Made by a program: the position numbers and the translations under genes. The notes under the pieces were generated by a model. It saw nothing but the letters and a program-made list of their open reading frames with translations. It had not been told where the DNA came from and did no database searches. 64,000 nucleotides of DNA, from contig NC_134282.1 in the NCBI RefSeq assembly GCF_949628215.1, forward strand, positions 15,294,723 through 15,358,722, in the 5' to 3' direction. Origin of the DNA: Phalacrocorax aristotelis (lineage: Eukaryota; Chordata; Aves; Suliformes; Phalacrocoracidae). How positions within the stretch are numbered: the first letter of the stretch is position 1; every line of letters begins with the position of its first letter. Below, piece after piece: positions 10,258 through 22,900 of the stretch.

Positions 10258-10389
10258 TGGGAGTTTGAAGACGTGATGGTGCAGTGGAGCCGGCCCAGCC
10301 CTGCTGCTCAGTCTCACTCCATGTTGTGCCCAGGCACCTTCAGACAACCTACAGCCCCTCCGAGACACCCTGAGCACCCATTCCTCTGA
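10258..10389 (+). pseudogene. TMEM44: TMEM44 terminal coding exon candidate
   Basis: After TTTGCAG at 10251-10257 the sequence reads WEFEDVMVQWSRPS and stays open to TGA at 10387-10389. The opening resembles TMEM44 WDPEDVNWEGSK and follows the previous exon in phase 0, as in mammals. The remainder does not resemble the mammalian tail, so the end point is tentative. Confidence 0.55.
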
Positions 10390-11661
10390 CTGTGCAAGCA
10401 GTGAACAGCAGAAGGTGCTTCCTCAGGACTCCCCTGGGAGATGTGATAAGCTTTGGGGTGCCATTACAGGCTGCTGTGCCATGCCTGGAGCACTGCCTGG
10501 GTGGAGCAGTGACAGCTCCCATGATCTACTTTCATCCTTGTCCTGCTGTAATGGAGTGGGTGGTTTCACGTTCCCTGCCACTGTTGGCCACACTCTCTGG
10601 CATTGGGGCTGTGGGAGGGGGGCAGTCTCACAGGTAGGTTTAAACCCAGCAGTTTCCCCTTTTGGTTGGGTTGGTGTTTTCCTCAGCGTTGGGGGTTACA
10701 AGAGCCCAGTCATGCTCTGCAGGCTCTGGAATTGAAGCATCCTGATCTGCCCAGCAAGGCAGGAGATAGGGACAGTCCCTACTGTGGCTTCCCGCTGGTG
10801 GTTGCCATGCTTCCCAGTCATCTCTGACTGCTGAACACTAGCACTGTGAACCTGGGACCAGTGAGACAAAAACCCGCCTGGAAAGTTATGTATGTCTTAA
10901 GTGCTGTATGTAGGGGCCTGACCTATCGTTCACGGTCTGCCTGGCAGATACTATCTACTCCCACCAGCTGCTATAAGGCAGAGTGCTGCCAATTCTTGCA
11001 ATGGGGAGGTGAATTTCTTGTCCTGGGATGATTTTGTTCTTCAAAATGTGTGTGGTGCAGACCAGAGGAAGCTGCAGAAACACAGGAGCCCACACAAAGG
11101 TCTGGAGGGAGCAGCCAGTTTGCATTCAAGTGCCTGGGCCCCATGTGCACTGGTGAGGTTGAAGCTGCAGTGCAGGAATCCCCAGGACCCTGCAGACCAC
11201 ATTGAAGGTTTTGTTGCACTTGAAATGCTGCTTTGTCTCAAACCTCATCTGTATCTTTCAGATCAATGGGCTGTGATCTGCTGCACCAGCCCTGGGATTT
11301 TGGGAGGGGAAGCCCTGGGTGTGTTGGACACTCAGCTGGAGCAAGAAGATCCAGGATGGGGACTTGAGGACCTGCCTGGCTGCTCTCCTGCTTCTCTCTG
11401 TTATGGAGCACAGGGGAAGAGAAGAGCTTCCCGGGCAGGAGAGCAGTGGAGAGCACAACTGGGACCAGTTTGCTCCCGGCAGCCAGAGCTTAACACTTTG
11501 CTGCAGGATGGGTGGTGGCAGCTTCTACAAGGAGCACATCAGCTACAGCCCTAGGCTGACAGTGTCTCACATAGGCTTTTCTGAGGTGCTGGTGGCTTGT
11601 TGCTGTCCTTCTTTCCCAATGGCATGCATCCTGCCCTGGCCCCTGGGCTCTGCTCTGGCTG

Positions 11662-11667
11662 AATAAA
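11662..11667 (+). terminator. Candidate polyadenylation signal AATAAA
   Basis: This is the first canonical AATAAA on the + strand that I found downstream of the last TMEM44 exon match, about 1.3 kb beyond the TGA. It could end a residual TMEM44 transcript. There is no independent support. Confidence 0.3.
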
Positions 11668-14600
11668 CTGGAAGGAAGAAAGAAGCAGGAGACCATGGTG
11701 TTTCAATGCAATGCTCAAAGTTCATTAAGCCATGGTCCCTGGCACTGCCATCGCTCCAGGTGAACAGCTGAGCTGGCACCTGACTCAGGCAGTGGAAAAT
11801 GCCTGAGGGTAGTGAGACCCTGCCTGGTTTGCCTGCAGCAGCAAAAGGAGCCTTTGCAGAACTCCTGCTGATAAGAAGTGCCTACATTCATGTTTCCAAA
11901 GGCCCGAGTGAATTGCTGAGTGGTGAGGCTCAGAAATCCAGACGCCAGACAATGGAAAGGCTGGAAACATAAAGGAAAGGAAATTCTTCTGCTGTATTGC
12001 CTTTCCTATGGCGATAAGATAACCCAAAGTGAAACAAAAGTCTCCGCTGCAGACGTTGGGGTGGGCACCTCAGTTGCTTTTGAAGGCAGGAGGATGTCTG
12101 CATCAGGGGGGCTCTCCTGTGCCAGTGGGGCACAGCCAACATGCATGGCTGTCACACAGCTGTGCACTGCACTGCAGTGTTTGCGGTGCTTTGCAATGAA
12201 TCTTGAAACAACAGGTAACCTGCCCTGCTCCAGCTCCATCCTATGAGCCCTTCCATGCCCTTCATTTATGCACTGACAAGAGAAACCTTACTTTTCTCAG
12301 CTCTTCCAGAGCATTTAAAGTGAGGCCACAACATTTGCTAGTGATAAATAATTATTGGGTGTGTGAATATCACAAAGCTGGTGGCAGAATGTGTTGAAGG
12401 TGTTTAGTACTGCTGCATGGCTGGGGGACAGTGACAGGTTATATTGCATGTTAGGGAAGTGGAGACAGGGACAGAGAGCGTTTCCTTGTGAGCAGGGCTG
12501 GGAGCAGGATTAGCTGCTGCCATTGAGGAGGCTGGTCGTGGGAGTGTGGTGCCTGCGAGGGCATGTGTGTGTACAATGCTGGACATATCCCATAGCGCCC
12601 AGAGCTATGTCAGCTATGAGAAGAGGAGCAAGGGGCATGGATGGCATCTGAGTAAGGAACGACTATATGGGGCGAGCCTCTGAAGAGGTGTCCTGTCCTA
12701 AGGAGGGGATGCGGTGGGGTGGGTACCATCGGGCAGCAGAGGAAAGGACAAGTGCTGCATCTCAAAGCACAGGGGCAGGGAGTTCTGAGATGAAACTGGC
12801 CAGAGACAAGTTCAGGCTACAGCCTGCATACTCAGAGAAAGCCCAGATTAACTGCGGAAATCATTGTGGGCTATTTTGGGCAGTAAGTCTGGGATGAATG
12901 ATGAGAAGAGTTCAAGGAGGCAGGCCAGGGCTGCGGCTCTGGTCCAGGGAGCCTGCTGGGCTGTGGCCTCTGGGAGCAGCAGGGCAGGCTTCAGGAGGTC
13001 ACCCTGCACTGCCCTGCTCCACTCTGGCCCCAGAGGAGAGTCTCTGGTCTGCCCCATCATTAACAATTAAACTGCAGACAACAGCAGGATGGGCGCTGTG
13101 CCCAGCAGGGCAATGCCTACTCCCTTCTTGTGGAGGGTCCCAGGATGGGAGCTGTGAAGGGGTGCAATGCTGTTTGCTCAGGCTGTGGGAAGGGATGGTG
13201 CAGGCTGTGGGGACCCTGGCGAAAGGAGGAGCTGTGGGGGAGGGTGCTGGTGCTCAGGTACATCACACATTACTGTGGTTTGTAGCTCTGCAGCGACTGC
13301 ACAAGCTCTCTGCCCTGGGGCACAGCGAGGGGAAATCAGTGGTCTCAGCCCTTTCAGATCTTGCATTCAGTCCACCTGGGTATTTTTCCCTTCAGTTTTA
13401 CACTGATGGCCCAGCTTTAGAAAGCAGAGGGCTGAGCTGTAGGTATAAGGAGATGTGCAGGAATCAGGACAGCAGCAACTTTGGTCAGATGGTTGTGATG
13501 CTTCTTGTAGCACCTGGCAATCTGTCCCTTCTTCCTGCCTTGGGAGGCAGGACCTGGTAGCAGAGCAAAAAAGGGCACAAAGCACCATAATACCATGCAG
13601 GATTGCACATCTGTGCAGCGTGGTTTGCTGTAACCTCTCTGCCCATTCCCTGTAGCCCTCTGTGACTGGCACTAACATCTCTGGTGGAGATCACCCCTCC
13701 AGCAACCAGCATCATGCTTGGGAAAATGAAGAGCTTTTCCCCGTGCAGAGCACGCTGGAGCGTTCCCAGCACTGCTGCCAGGCCAGAACTGCTGTGGCCA
13801 CATGTTGTACAAGCAGTCACACAATAAGGTTGGCTGCCTGCACCTGGTGTGGCCCCTGTGCTCCTGCCCCTCCCGCACAGGTGAACTGAGTGGGCCAGGC
13901 AGGCATCCCCCATGGGACATCACTGGGGGCTTGTGCTGGCTGTCCCGATGGCTTCACAGCTGCCTTTGGGATCTTCTCCTGCCCTGTGGCTTGCATCAAG
14001 GTTGAGCTGAGCGCCTGCTGCTCCCTGCTGTGCCGAGGCAGATGGTTTGTGGGTATCCAGACCCACTCAAGAGGCTCTTTTGGCCCTCCCAGCCCTGCTG
14101 GGGAGGGTCCCCGTGTGGCCTCGCAGCAGGGAGGAATGGAGTGATGACAGGAGTGATCTGCTCTCCTGCCTGTGGGGATGCTCTGCAGGCAGAGGTGGGC
14201 TTGTAGGCTGCTCTTGGACTTCCTGGCTCTTCAGGAGAGGATCCTCTTTGCCCTGGGACTGGGAACAATGTGCCTCCTGTTGCAATGTGTGTTTCAGGGA
14301 CCAAGCTGTCCCTGGGGTCAGTCTGAGTGTCCCAGGGTCAGGATGGCTGCTGGGTCCCTTGTACTGTGGCGGCATGAAGCTGAGTGCCTTTGAAGTACCC
14401 TGCACTGCTCTCTGCACTGCTGCTCAGCAGGATCTGAGCAGCCATTGTGCAAAGCAAAACAAACCCTTCCTATCGTGTCAGAGGCTCAGAGGGTGGCTCT
14501 GCTTCCAGCTTTGGGACTGAAGAGCAAACACCCTGCCAGACCCAGCTGATAACCATCTCCCCTTGCAAAAGAGTTCAAGTCCCCTTGCCTGGCAGGTGAT

Positions 14601-17600
14601 GTGACCTTATCAGCACTTGAAGTCTCCTGATAAAGGGATCAATCTAACTCCAACGGCATCCCCACCGGGGCTGCAAACACAATGTACGGGGCGCAGCCAA
14701 AATGAGCACAGCCGGGGCCCTGCGTGCTCTTTTGCCTTTGGGAGGGTCGCAGCTGCCCAGACCCCATGTGGCGCAGTGCCGGGGCTGGGAACAATAGCAG
14801 CCGCAGCAGTGCTGTGGCCAGGGTGGGTGATTACCAAAAACCATGTGCTTACCCCGGCTGCAACAGAGGCAATTTGTCAAAGTCCCATTTTCCTTTCCCT
14901 GATAAGATAGGACTCGCAGAGTACAATAATGCTTTCCTGAGATACAATTGTGGCTCTTCTACCCGGCACACACGCAGGGGAGGCTAATTTTGGTCTCGCT
15001 GGGCTGGCGGGGGCTGAGAGGAGGCCTCCGTCTGTGTTGGCGCTACAGTCCAAGGGGCAGAGCAGCTCTCTGAGCCCCAAAGTCCAGGACAGCCCCAGGG
15101 TCATGCTGGCTCCCACGGGCTGGCATGCTCACTCCCTGCTCCTGGAGGGTGCCACGGCTGCAGAAAGAGCTGTTACCACTAGCTTCGTGATATGGAGCTG
15201 ATACGATGCAGCATGATGCCGCAGTCCTGCTGACGCGTGGTAACCCGTGCCCTGGGGTTGGGGCATCCAGGGCCACCAGCCCCCCCTTACCCTTGCAGGC
15301 ACCCAGTGCATATAGCTGTACCCTCATGCCCTCTTCCCCTCCATGCTGTCCTAAAGATGGCACTGTGATGCGAGGCCAGTGTTCATGTCCTGGCAGAGGA
15401 AAGCTGCCCGTTCCCAGCTGTCTGCACCACAGCTTGCTGGCCAAGCGCAGGCAGGAAGGCAATCTCTGCTGCCTGCTACAAGGCAGTCCCTCTGTGGGCA
15501 GCTCTGGTGCAACCACAGTCTCAAGAAGAAAGCAGTAAATGGCACCACTGACGAAGTCTGACCTTATGAAATCCCTGGCCTCACTGGGAGCCGGACCTTT
15601 TAAATAATATATATAATATTTGTAGATGCTGGATCTGGCCTTTCTTGGGAGGGTTAGGAGCAGCACGCCCCTCCGGTGGAGCCGATGTTTCCATTTTGGC
15701 ATATTGCTTGGGATGCACTTTCTGCGCAGGCTGAAATCTGAGCCTGAGATAGTATTATTACTATCTTCATGAACCACATTCACCAGTCTGATAATGTGAC
15801 CCAACAAAAGGTCAATGGAAAAGCTAATATAATTTATTGGCTGATTTTTTAAAAAATCTAATCATCTGTTTTTCCTTTTTCCTGACCCCCCCACCCGCAC
15901 CCAGTGCCCTGCTGACATTTTCCAGCCATTCCCAAAACAATGGCCAGGGTGGGAATGCTCCGAGTGGGCGCAGCTTTGGAGGAGGCTTTTCCTGAGGGGC
16001 TGCAGCCGCATCTGTCTGCTCACGCACCCCCTCCCTGAGAATTGTGCAGGGGATGCTGTGCTCAGCTGAGGTCACTGGCCTGGCCAGGGACAGGGCTGGC
16101 GCCAGGTTGGGTTTGGGCAGACATAGTGGCTTCGTGTGTTTGCTGGGCGTCCTCTGCTCCACGGGGTGACTTGAGCTCACCTGCTTTGAGCTCCAAGGAG
16201 GACCTTCACATCTACTGGTTCTGTAGCTGTGGACAGGAGGGAAGGACGGTCCAGCCAGGTCCCCAGGTGTCAGGCACAGCTGCTGGAGCAGGGTGGCCCG
16301 ATGTCTTGGATGAAGCCATCAAGGGCCCCAAGATCATCCTCTCCATGTACACAGCCCTTTGGGGAGGTCTCCATCAGCACGTGCTATGCTGCCTCACGGG
16401 AAGGCTGTGGGAAGTCCCAGTGTGGTGCACAGGTGTGTGCACAAGGGTGCATTCCTCTGCATGCATGTGTGAGCAGGGAGGACTCGCTGTCATGCAAGCA
16501 CCCCTCTTTGCAAAGTCCTCCCTTCAGGTTTCTCAGCCACAAAGAGCATGCTGCCGCTTGCTCAGCCCAGGGCAGAGTGCTGAAAGCTGCTTCACCCCGT
16601 AGCTACTCAGCAACCACTTCTCTCCTCATGCCTGCACTGGCTGCAGAGCCCCAAGAGGTGTCTGGAGCAATCAAGCAGCCAGATGGTTTGTCAGGGCACA
16701 ACCTGTCCAGAGGAGGAAGATGAGCTTGCTTCATTAGGGTTGATCTGCAAAAGTAACCAGTCATTACTTATGCTAATACCTTAGAGATGCAAAAGAAAGG
16801 ACCCCAGAGGGCAAGGGATGGTGGAAAGGATCCAGCAGCTTCTCATTCAGCAGTAGCTGATGCTTACAAATGGTGGCTTTGGAGCTGCCTCTCCGCTGAG
16901 CCATGGGAGGGAGAGCACAGGGAAACCATTTTCTGGCATGGGTTGGGGGAAGGCAAAAGCCCAGAGCTGCCCGTTTCTGTCAGGCTGCAGCACTGCTGAG
17001 CTCTGTCATGGTGCTACCATGGCCTGGCATGGAAAACCCTGGCTCCTGTCAGCAAATCACTGTCTTCCTTGGCTTCTTCGCAGGTCTCCAGGTCCAGCCG
17101 TTGCTGAGGAAACGCTGGAGAGATGGAGGGATCCCAAGCAGTATGGCTTGGAAAGCATCTTCTAAAGTTTCTAGTTTCAGAAAAGCAAAATAAGCCTCAA
17201 ACATGACCTCACCTTGTGTTTTGTAAAGCTGGTTTGAGCATGTTTGTGCGTGAGGCTGGCTGTAGCCTGGGGGCTCCTTGGTCATGCAGCTCTGCCTGCT
17301 GCCCATTCTGCTTGGTGCTTTGGGCTGTCGCTGCCTGCCAGCAAACGCAGCCTCCCAGACACGGGGGAGCTGGGCTCCCAAGCTGGGGATGCTCCTCTGC
17401 CTCGCTTGGGGAGCTCAGGAAGGGAGGAGAGCTGGAGGCAAAAACCCAAGGCTGGGCTCCGTCACAGGTAGCCCTGGGTTCTTCAAGCCTTTCACAAGCA
17501 GGAGCCTTTGGATGCTGTTGTGCCCAACAGCCTAGCGCACAGGTACCCCTGGCCAAGGCCAACAGCAGACATCCCTTGTGCAGAGCTGCCTGCCTCTTGT

Positions 17601-19947
17601 TGCTGTGCAGTTACCAGACCGTGCTGCTTGTGTTCCCAAGGCTTACTGCTCATCCTAGAAACTGCTTTTCAGTGTCCTGTGGGTGAGCTGATCTTCTCTG
17701 GCCTTTGCACAAGACATTCTTTGCCCACCAGCACATTTAACTCCCTCTCTGTTCCAGCTGGTGCCAGGCCATGCAGGCTGGGCATGCTGGTCCTGATGGC
17801 AGCGATGCCGCTGGTCTGCGGGGCGAATTGGAGCCACTGGGGCGGCAGAGGGCATTGCAGAGGCACAGATTCTCAGACCGTAATAAACTTGTGGACTTTA
17901 TCCATTTAGTTGAAACAACAGAGAAGAAAAAGTTATTAGTGACAATGACTGACAGTGGGCCAAATGACCAGGCAGCGTAACCTGCCTAGCCTCCTTCTCC
18001 AAGGCACCATGCCAAGGAGAGGAGAAGCACACAGGCTCTGACCTCTCTGAAAGCAGGCACGACCCAGCCTTGCTCTGGAGAGCACGAGGCAGAAAAAAGG
18101 CTTCTCAGCCCTCCAGTTTGTTGTAACAGCACCAACCACCGGTCTGCCGGGTGGTTTCCCAGGAGGTGCTGTGAGAACAAGGTTGCATAAGTCACTTCAG
18201 CAATAACTCTGCTTGCTCTGCCCTGGACCACACTGTTAAAATCATGTCCTGTCTCCAGGCACAGCAGGGGTTAGGAGTTGTTCCTTACCCTGGAAGCACA
18301 GGGAGATCTTTGGTTTGAGTTCTGTGAGAAGCTGTGGATGCCAGTCGTCCCCCATCCTGCCCATGTTGCATTCCTTGGTGGCACGGCAGTAAAAGGGAGA
18401 TTTGTGTTTGATTCCCTGATGGGAGGGTACATAAGCTGTCTCCTCACCCTGAATTTCATTGTGCTTTAGCTCCTTACTGCATGCTTGCCCGCTCTGGGCC
18501 AGCCCCGGTCAGAAATGGCCAGGATGGTGGTCTGCATGGAACTTCAGCCTGGCCCAGGATGGCTGCAAGAGCTGCTGCTTCTCTGAAATTGATGTTGAAG
18601 GACAGAAGGTGAAAGCAAGTGTTGTATATGCTATAAAAATCAAATCCAGTTTTTTTTGTTGTTGTTGTTCAGTAGGGAAAATTTGCTATGATAAATATGT
18701 CTCGGAAACTGGGAATCCAAACAGCAATTGTTCAAAGACATTTTTCCGGTGCTGCAGATCTAAAGCTGCTCATCACAGCACAGCCCTTGTCAGGCTAAGT
18801 GTAACAGGGATCGCGTCCTCGCTTCCCGCCAAGGGTATAAAAGCAAGGCACTAATTCGCAGATCTTGAAGAATGTGCCAGTGGTATTTCAGCAGCTCTAA
18901 TGCTCTGCAGCCTGTGAAGGCTGCACGGTAACTGAAAGGAAATATCTTTGTTTTAATTCACTTGGCTTTATTCCTAATTCACTCTTTGATGCCATCAGCC
19001 TGGGATAATACATTTTCAGAGATATGCTTGAAATTAAGGAAATGAGTCTGATTAAGTCCTTTAAACATACTTTGAGGGAGAAATGTACAACAATAGAGGT
19101 ATTAAAGGCCCTGTTTTCAGGCATTTCTAATATGAAATCAAAACATCGCGCTGCTGGATGGTGAGGTCCGTTAGCGGTGTGCGTACATTCTTCAGCTGGA
19201 GAGGGTATCTCCTTCTCCAGCTAGGAAAGTTGCCAGAGAGCTTGAATCTGTCCTCTGTGCTGGGTGGGCAATGAGAGGCAGATTTATTTCATAACCCCTT
19301 ACTTGCAGCAAATAATAAATGCACAAGCACTTGCCCTTTGCCAATTGTACTCTGCTAGGTAAAAGTGATGGTTTCTCAAGAGTCTTGCATCTGAGGCTTG
19401 CCTGCATGGTTTCTTTAGCTCTGTTTACATAGGTGCTTTATTTTTCTTGGCTGTCTTGGGGTAGTTTATCTGTAAATAAGTTACCTAGTATGGTGTTTAC
19501 GCTGTCCATTGGTATGGGTGGAGCTCTCCCTTTTTACTGGAATACTTCCCAGTGAAGTCAGTAGCTTTGCAGGTACCTGCTGGGTCCCCTTGGCAATTTT
19601 TCCCTCTGGCTGGGGCAACGGCTACTAAATTCAAACCTCCTTCATAATGCCTTTGCACTGCTGTTACCACACCAGCGCTGCTGTTGTGCCCAAGGATTTC
19701 AGCCCGGCCCGGAGGCTGGATGTGACAAGCCCTGTGCAAGCCATCAGGAGACGGTGTCCTTGGTGGAGACAATCCATCAGCGAGCTTTTGGGTGCGCGCT
19801 GCATGGCAGCGTTAAGAAATAACAGAATGCAGGTGTGAAAGCAGGTAAAGGCATTCAGATCCCACTTTTCTTTAGGTATGATATGGGCTAGGTGAAGTCT
19901 GACAGTCCTATTGACTGAAAGACTTCTGCATAATTCCAAATAAAGAA

Positions 19948-19957
19948 GGGGGGGGGG
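19948..19957. repeat. G10 homopolymer
   Basis: Ten consecutive G residues in otherwise mixed sequence, preceded by AAAGAA and followed by AAGGGA. A natural site for length variation or miscalls. Confidence 0.9.
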
Positions 19958-22900
19958 AAGGGACAAGCACCAATAAAAAAGACGTGCCAAGTAGCTACAC
20001 AGTGATTCAGTTATGGCTTTGTGGCAGCAGGGATCCAGGAGAGGAGAGGGGATGGTAACTTCTGGGGAGGGAATAGTCTTTAAAGGCCCTGAGATGTAAC
20101 CTGGAGACAGGCATGACCTCCTTTACTGCTTCCCATGGCAGTCGTGGGGCTAGCAAGAAGACTGGGAAAGCACAGTATTATTTATTCCATCTGCTATAAA
20201 AAGTGACTATTTAAGATATTGTTTCAGTAAATGGAGCAATGAATTCCCCTTTCACTCTCCTGCTGAAAGCATGTGACTTATGAGATATGCTGCTATTGTA
20301 ATAGAAATAACTAGCCAGGCTATTTTAAACCAAGAACTGGATGTCTGGGGAAAAGGGGGAAAAAGGATTGGGTGGCATGAGAGAAAAGAGAAGCTTCATC
20401 TGTGACAGTCTTGGGCTTTTTGTACAATTTGCTCTTTAAGCTGTTTCACAAGCTCTTCTGGCAGAGAAGTGATAATAAATTGTTTAACAACTCAGGCTTG
20501 CCAAAGTAGTTTAAGGAGCTTTCAAAGGAGACTTTTAAAGACTCGTGGCTTTCAACTGCATGTGAATCACCTTCTTGAAGACTGAAACTGTAACTGCAGG
20601 CTGCTAACCACTCTTTCTTGGGTCGCCATATACCTGTCTGTGCTTCCACAAGCTCTGGCACTCAGTTCAAGAGTCAGATGTTCCCATGCAGACCCCATGC
20701 CCACGTCCCAGAGCCCAGTGCAGCAGCAATGCCATTGTTGTTGCCAACCTACTGAACTTGAAAATCTCAGCTGGCAGAGCCTGCAAGCAACTGAGGTTCA
20801 GGAAAACAAATAAAGGTAGGAGGACAAAAGACACGTCCACCCACAGCCAATTCCTTCCCCTCTGTGACTTGGGGAAGGCATGGAGACTTATCCATTCTCA
20901 GCCCCTTTTCTTATAAGGCTCTTTTTATTTGCCTAAGGATGTATGGGGATTAGACAGAGAGGGCCATGGGGACTTCATCCCCTAAGCATGTAACACCCTT
21001 GCCAGGCAAGTCAAACAAACAAGGCCAGAGATGTCCCACAGGAGGCCTCACGGCTGTCCCCGGAGAGGGCTTGGTGGCATGGGACCAGCAGAGGTGTGCC
21101 TGTAGCATTGTAGCGTCTGGGACCAGATGTGGCCAGCTGGGCGCCTGTGCACTGCAGAGGTGGGCCTGTAACCTCCTCTGAGCTAAGGCACATATTTATA
21201 CAGCCCTACCAGAAAAGGCAGGGTGGAACATGCTAATATACACACATTAAAGAGACTGAATAAATAAACAGTAGGTCTTGATTTATTTTCTCTGCTACTT
21301 GGATATCTTAGGTTTGGCACAAGATAGATTTTGTACACAAATGTGATCTCCAGATAGGGTCTTGTCCTGGCTGGTTTAGAAATCATGTGCAAAGGAGAAA
21401 AATCTTTGCAAGTGTTCTTAAAGCAAAATGATTTTTACACTGTGTACTGCTGAAGCATGTGAAATCCTTGGCCCCTGTCGGCTGGGTAATATACAGCAGG
21501 TAACAAAGCGAGTCTCTGCCCTGAAGGATTTACAGTTTAAGATGAGAGATAACAGTGGATACAGTCACACTGGGAAAGCACATAAAATATTATTACTCAG
21601 CCTGAGACTCACTAAATGCTGCAGACATAATGAGCATCGCTCAGCACATCTGTGCCGCCGTCTGGGAGAGTGCAGGGTTTGGTGGGGCAAAGCTGGACAC
21701 GGAGAACAGTGTACACCCTTGACACTTTGGAAAAGGTAGTGGGAGGGAGCAGTTGAGAAACATCACCTATGCAAAATGTTCTAGTCACAGAAAGTTGTAA
21801 GTTTTACTGTGGGACCTGTACCCAGCTCAAGTTCAGGTGGAATATATGTGACTATGAAATCAAAACAGTCACGGGAAGCCCATTAAGAAAGGCTGCTGGG
21901 AGTGACCTAAGCAGGCTGTTACAGCTCCTCCTTCCTCAAGCCCCATGCTGCTTGCCTGCTCCCACCTTACTGAGCAAAGTCTTGAGGAATTACACTAGCT
22001 GTGACCAGCCGTAACATTTCCAGAAGCGGTGACAGTGCGGGACTGTGTGCTCTGGCTCACTTCTTCCTGTCAACCAGCCTCACTAAGGTGAACTGAACAG
22101 AGGAAAAACTGTTATTTGCCTTGTAATTTTTTCTTATTCTTATTCCTACCAGGCTGAACACCTGATATTTTGAAGGCACCAAACACCATGATTTCTATGT
22201 AGGTCATAACTCAGGATGCCCTGTGACCCTTCTTTTCCCTAGAGAAGCTGCAGCCAGCAGTGCTGCAGGGGAGCAGTGCTTGCCAAGCACTTCCAGTGGT
22301 TCAAACCAGCGTGAACGCCTGGAAAGCAGCTGAGAAACAGCTTAAGGTGATGGGTGGAGGGAACGTGCCAACCACAAAATTAATCTCTGAATTAATAAAA
22401 GCAGGCATGGTTTGAGGTTTGTGAAGCAATAAACAAGTTCAGGTTTGCCAGAGACTGAAAAAGAAAAGCAATTAGGTGTTAAGGGAAACCTTTTAATGGG
22501 GGTAAAGATAATACAGTAGAGTATGCAATGGGTTGAAAAATGTGACGAGAAATTAACCTTTAATTGAAAAATGACTGAAGGAATTTTGACGAAGAACACA
22601 GAAATGTATGTATCAAAGCAAATCTTTCTATTTTTGCTACTAATAGGGAACGACAGAATAAGAACTTCTGTTTAATAGCACTAATAACGTAATAATATTT
22701 TTACTGTAAGTCACATGGTAGACTCCCTTCACCAGTCAATGCTTAATCCAAAGAAATCTCCTCTTTGGCTTCCCCTCATCATAGTCATGTTTCTGGGTCT
22801 GTAGGGATGTCTGCTATTTCTACTTATGAGGTTTGCCTCTGTTTTTCTCTTTCCATCAATACCCAGGTGGAATGGTACCCATTTCAATCTCCCTGCCTTT

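Larger units (their letters stand above)
4235..10389 (+). pseudogene. TMEM44: TMEM44, apparently a decaying unitary pseudogene (ten recognisable exons)
   Basis: TMEM44 is a multi-pass membrane protein of unknown transport function, and its core looks PQ-loop-like. Ten exons were recovered by matching translated segments to the vertebrate protein as I remember it, each bounded by AG and GT sites with compatible phases. They lie at 4235-4341, 4447-4569, 4834-4981, 5233-5391, 5819-5905, 6188-6357, 6501-6626, 7108-7212, 7523-7587 and 10258-10389. Five exons carry lesions: a 20-bp tandem duplication in exon 1, single-base losses in exons 2, 3 and 6, a second 20-bp duplication in exon 3, and an in-frame TGA plus a frame change in exon 4. 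The other exons read cleanly. The intact LSG1 and ATP13A3 exons argue against poor sequence quality, but errors in GC-rich DNA remain possible. One exon between 7212 and 7523 was not identified. Confidence 0.75.

Noticed and set aside
18830..18845. TATAAAA-like string, considered as a promoter of an unknown gene
   Set aside because: No downstream exon or open frame of note. Such strings are expected by chance in 15 kb.
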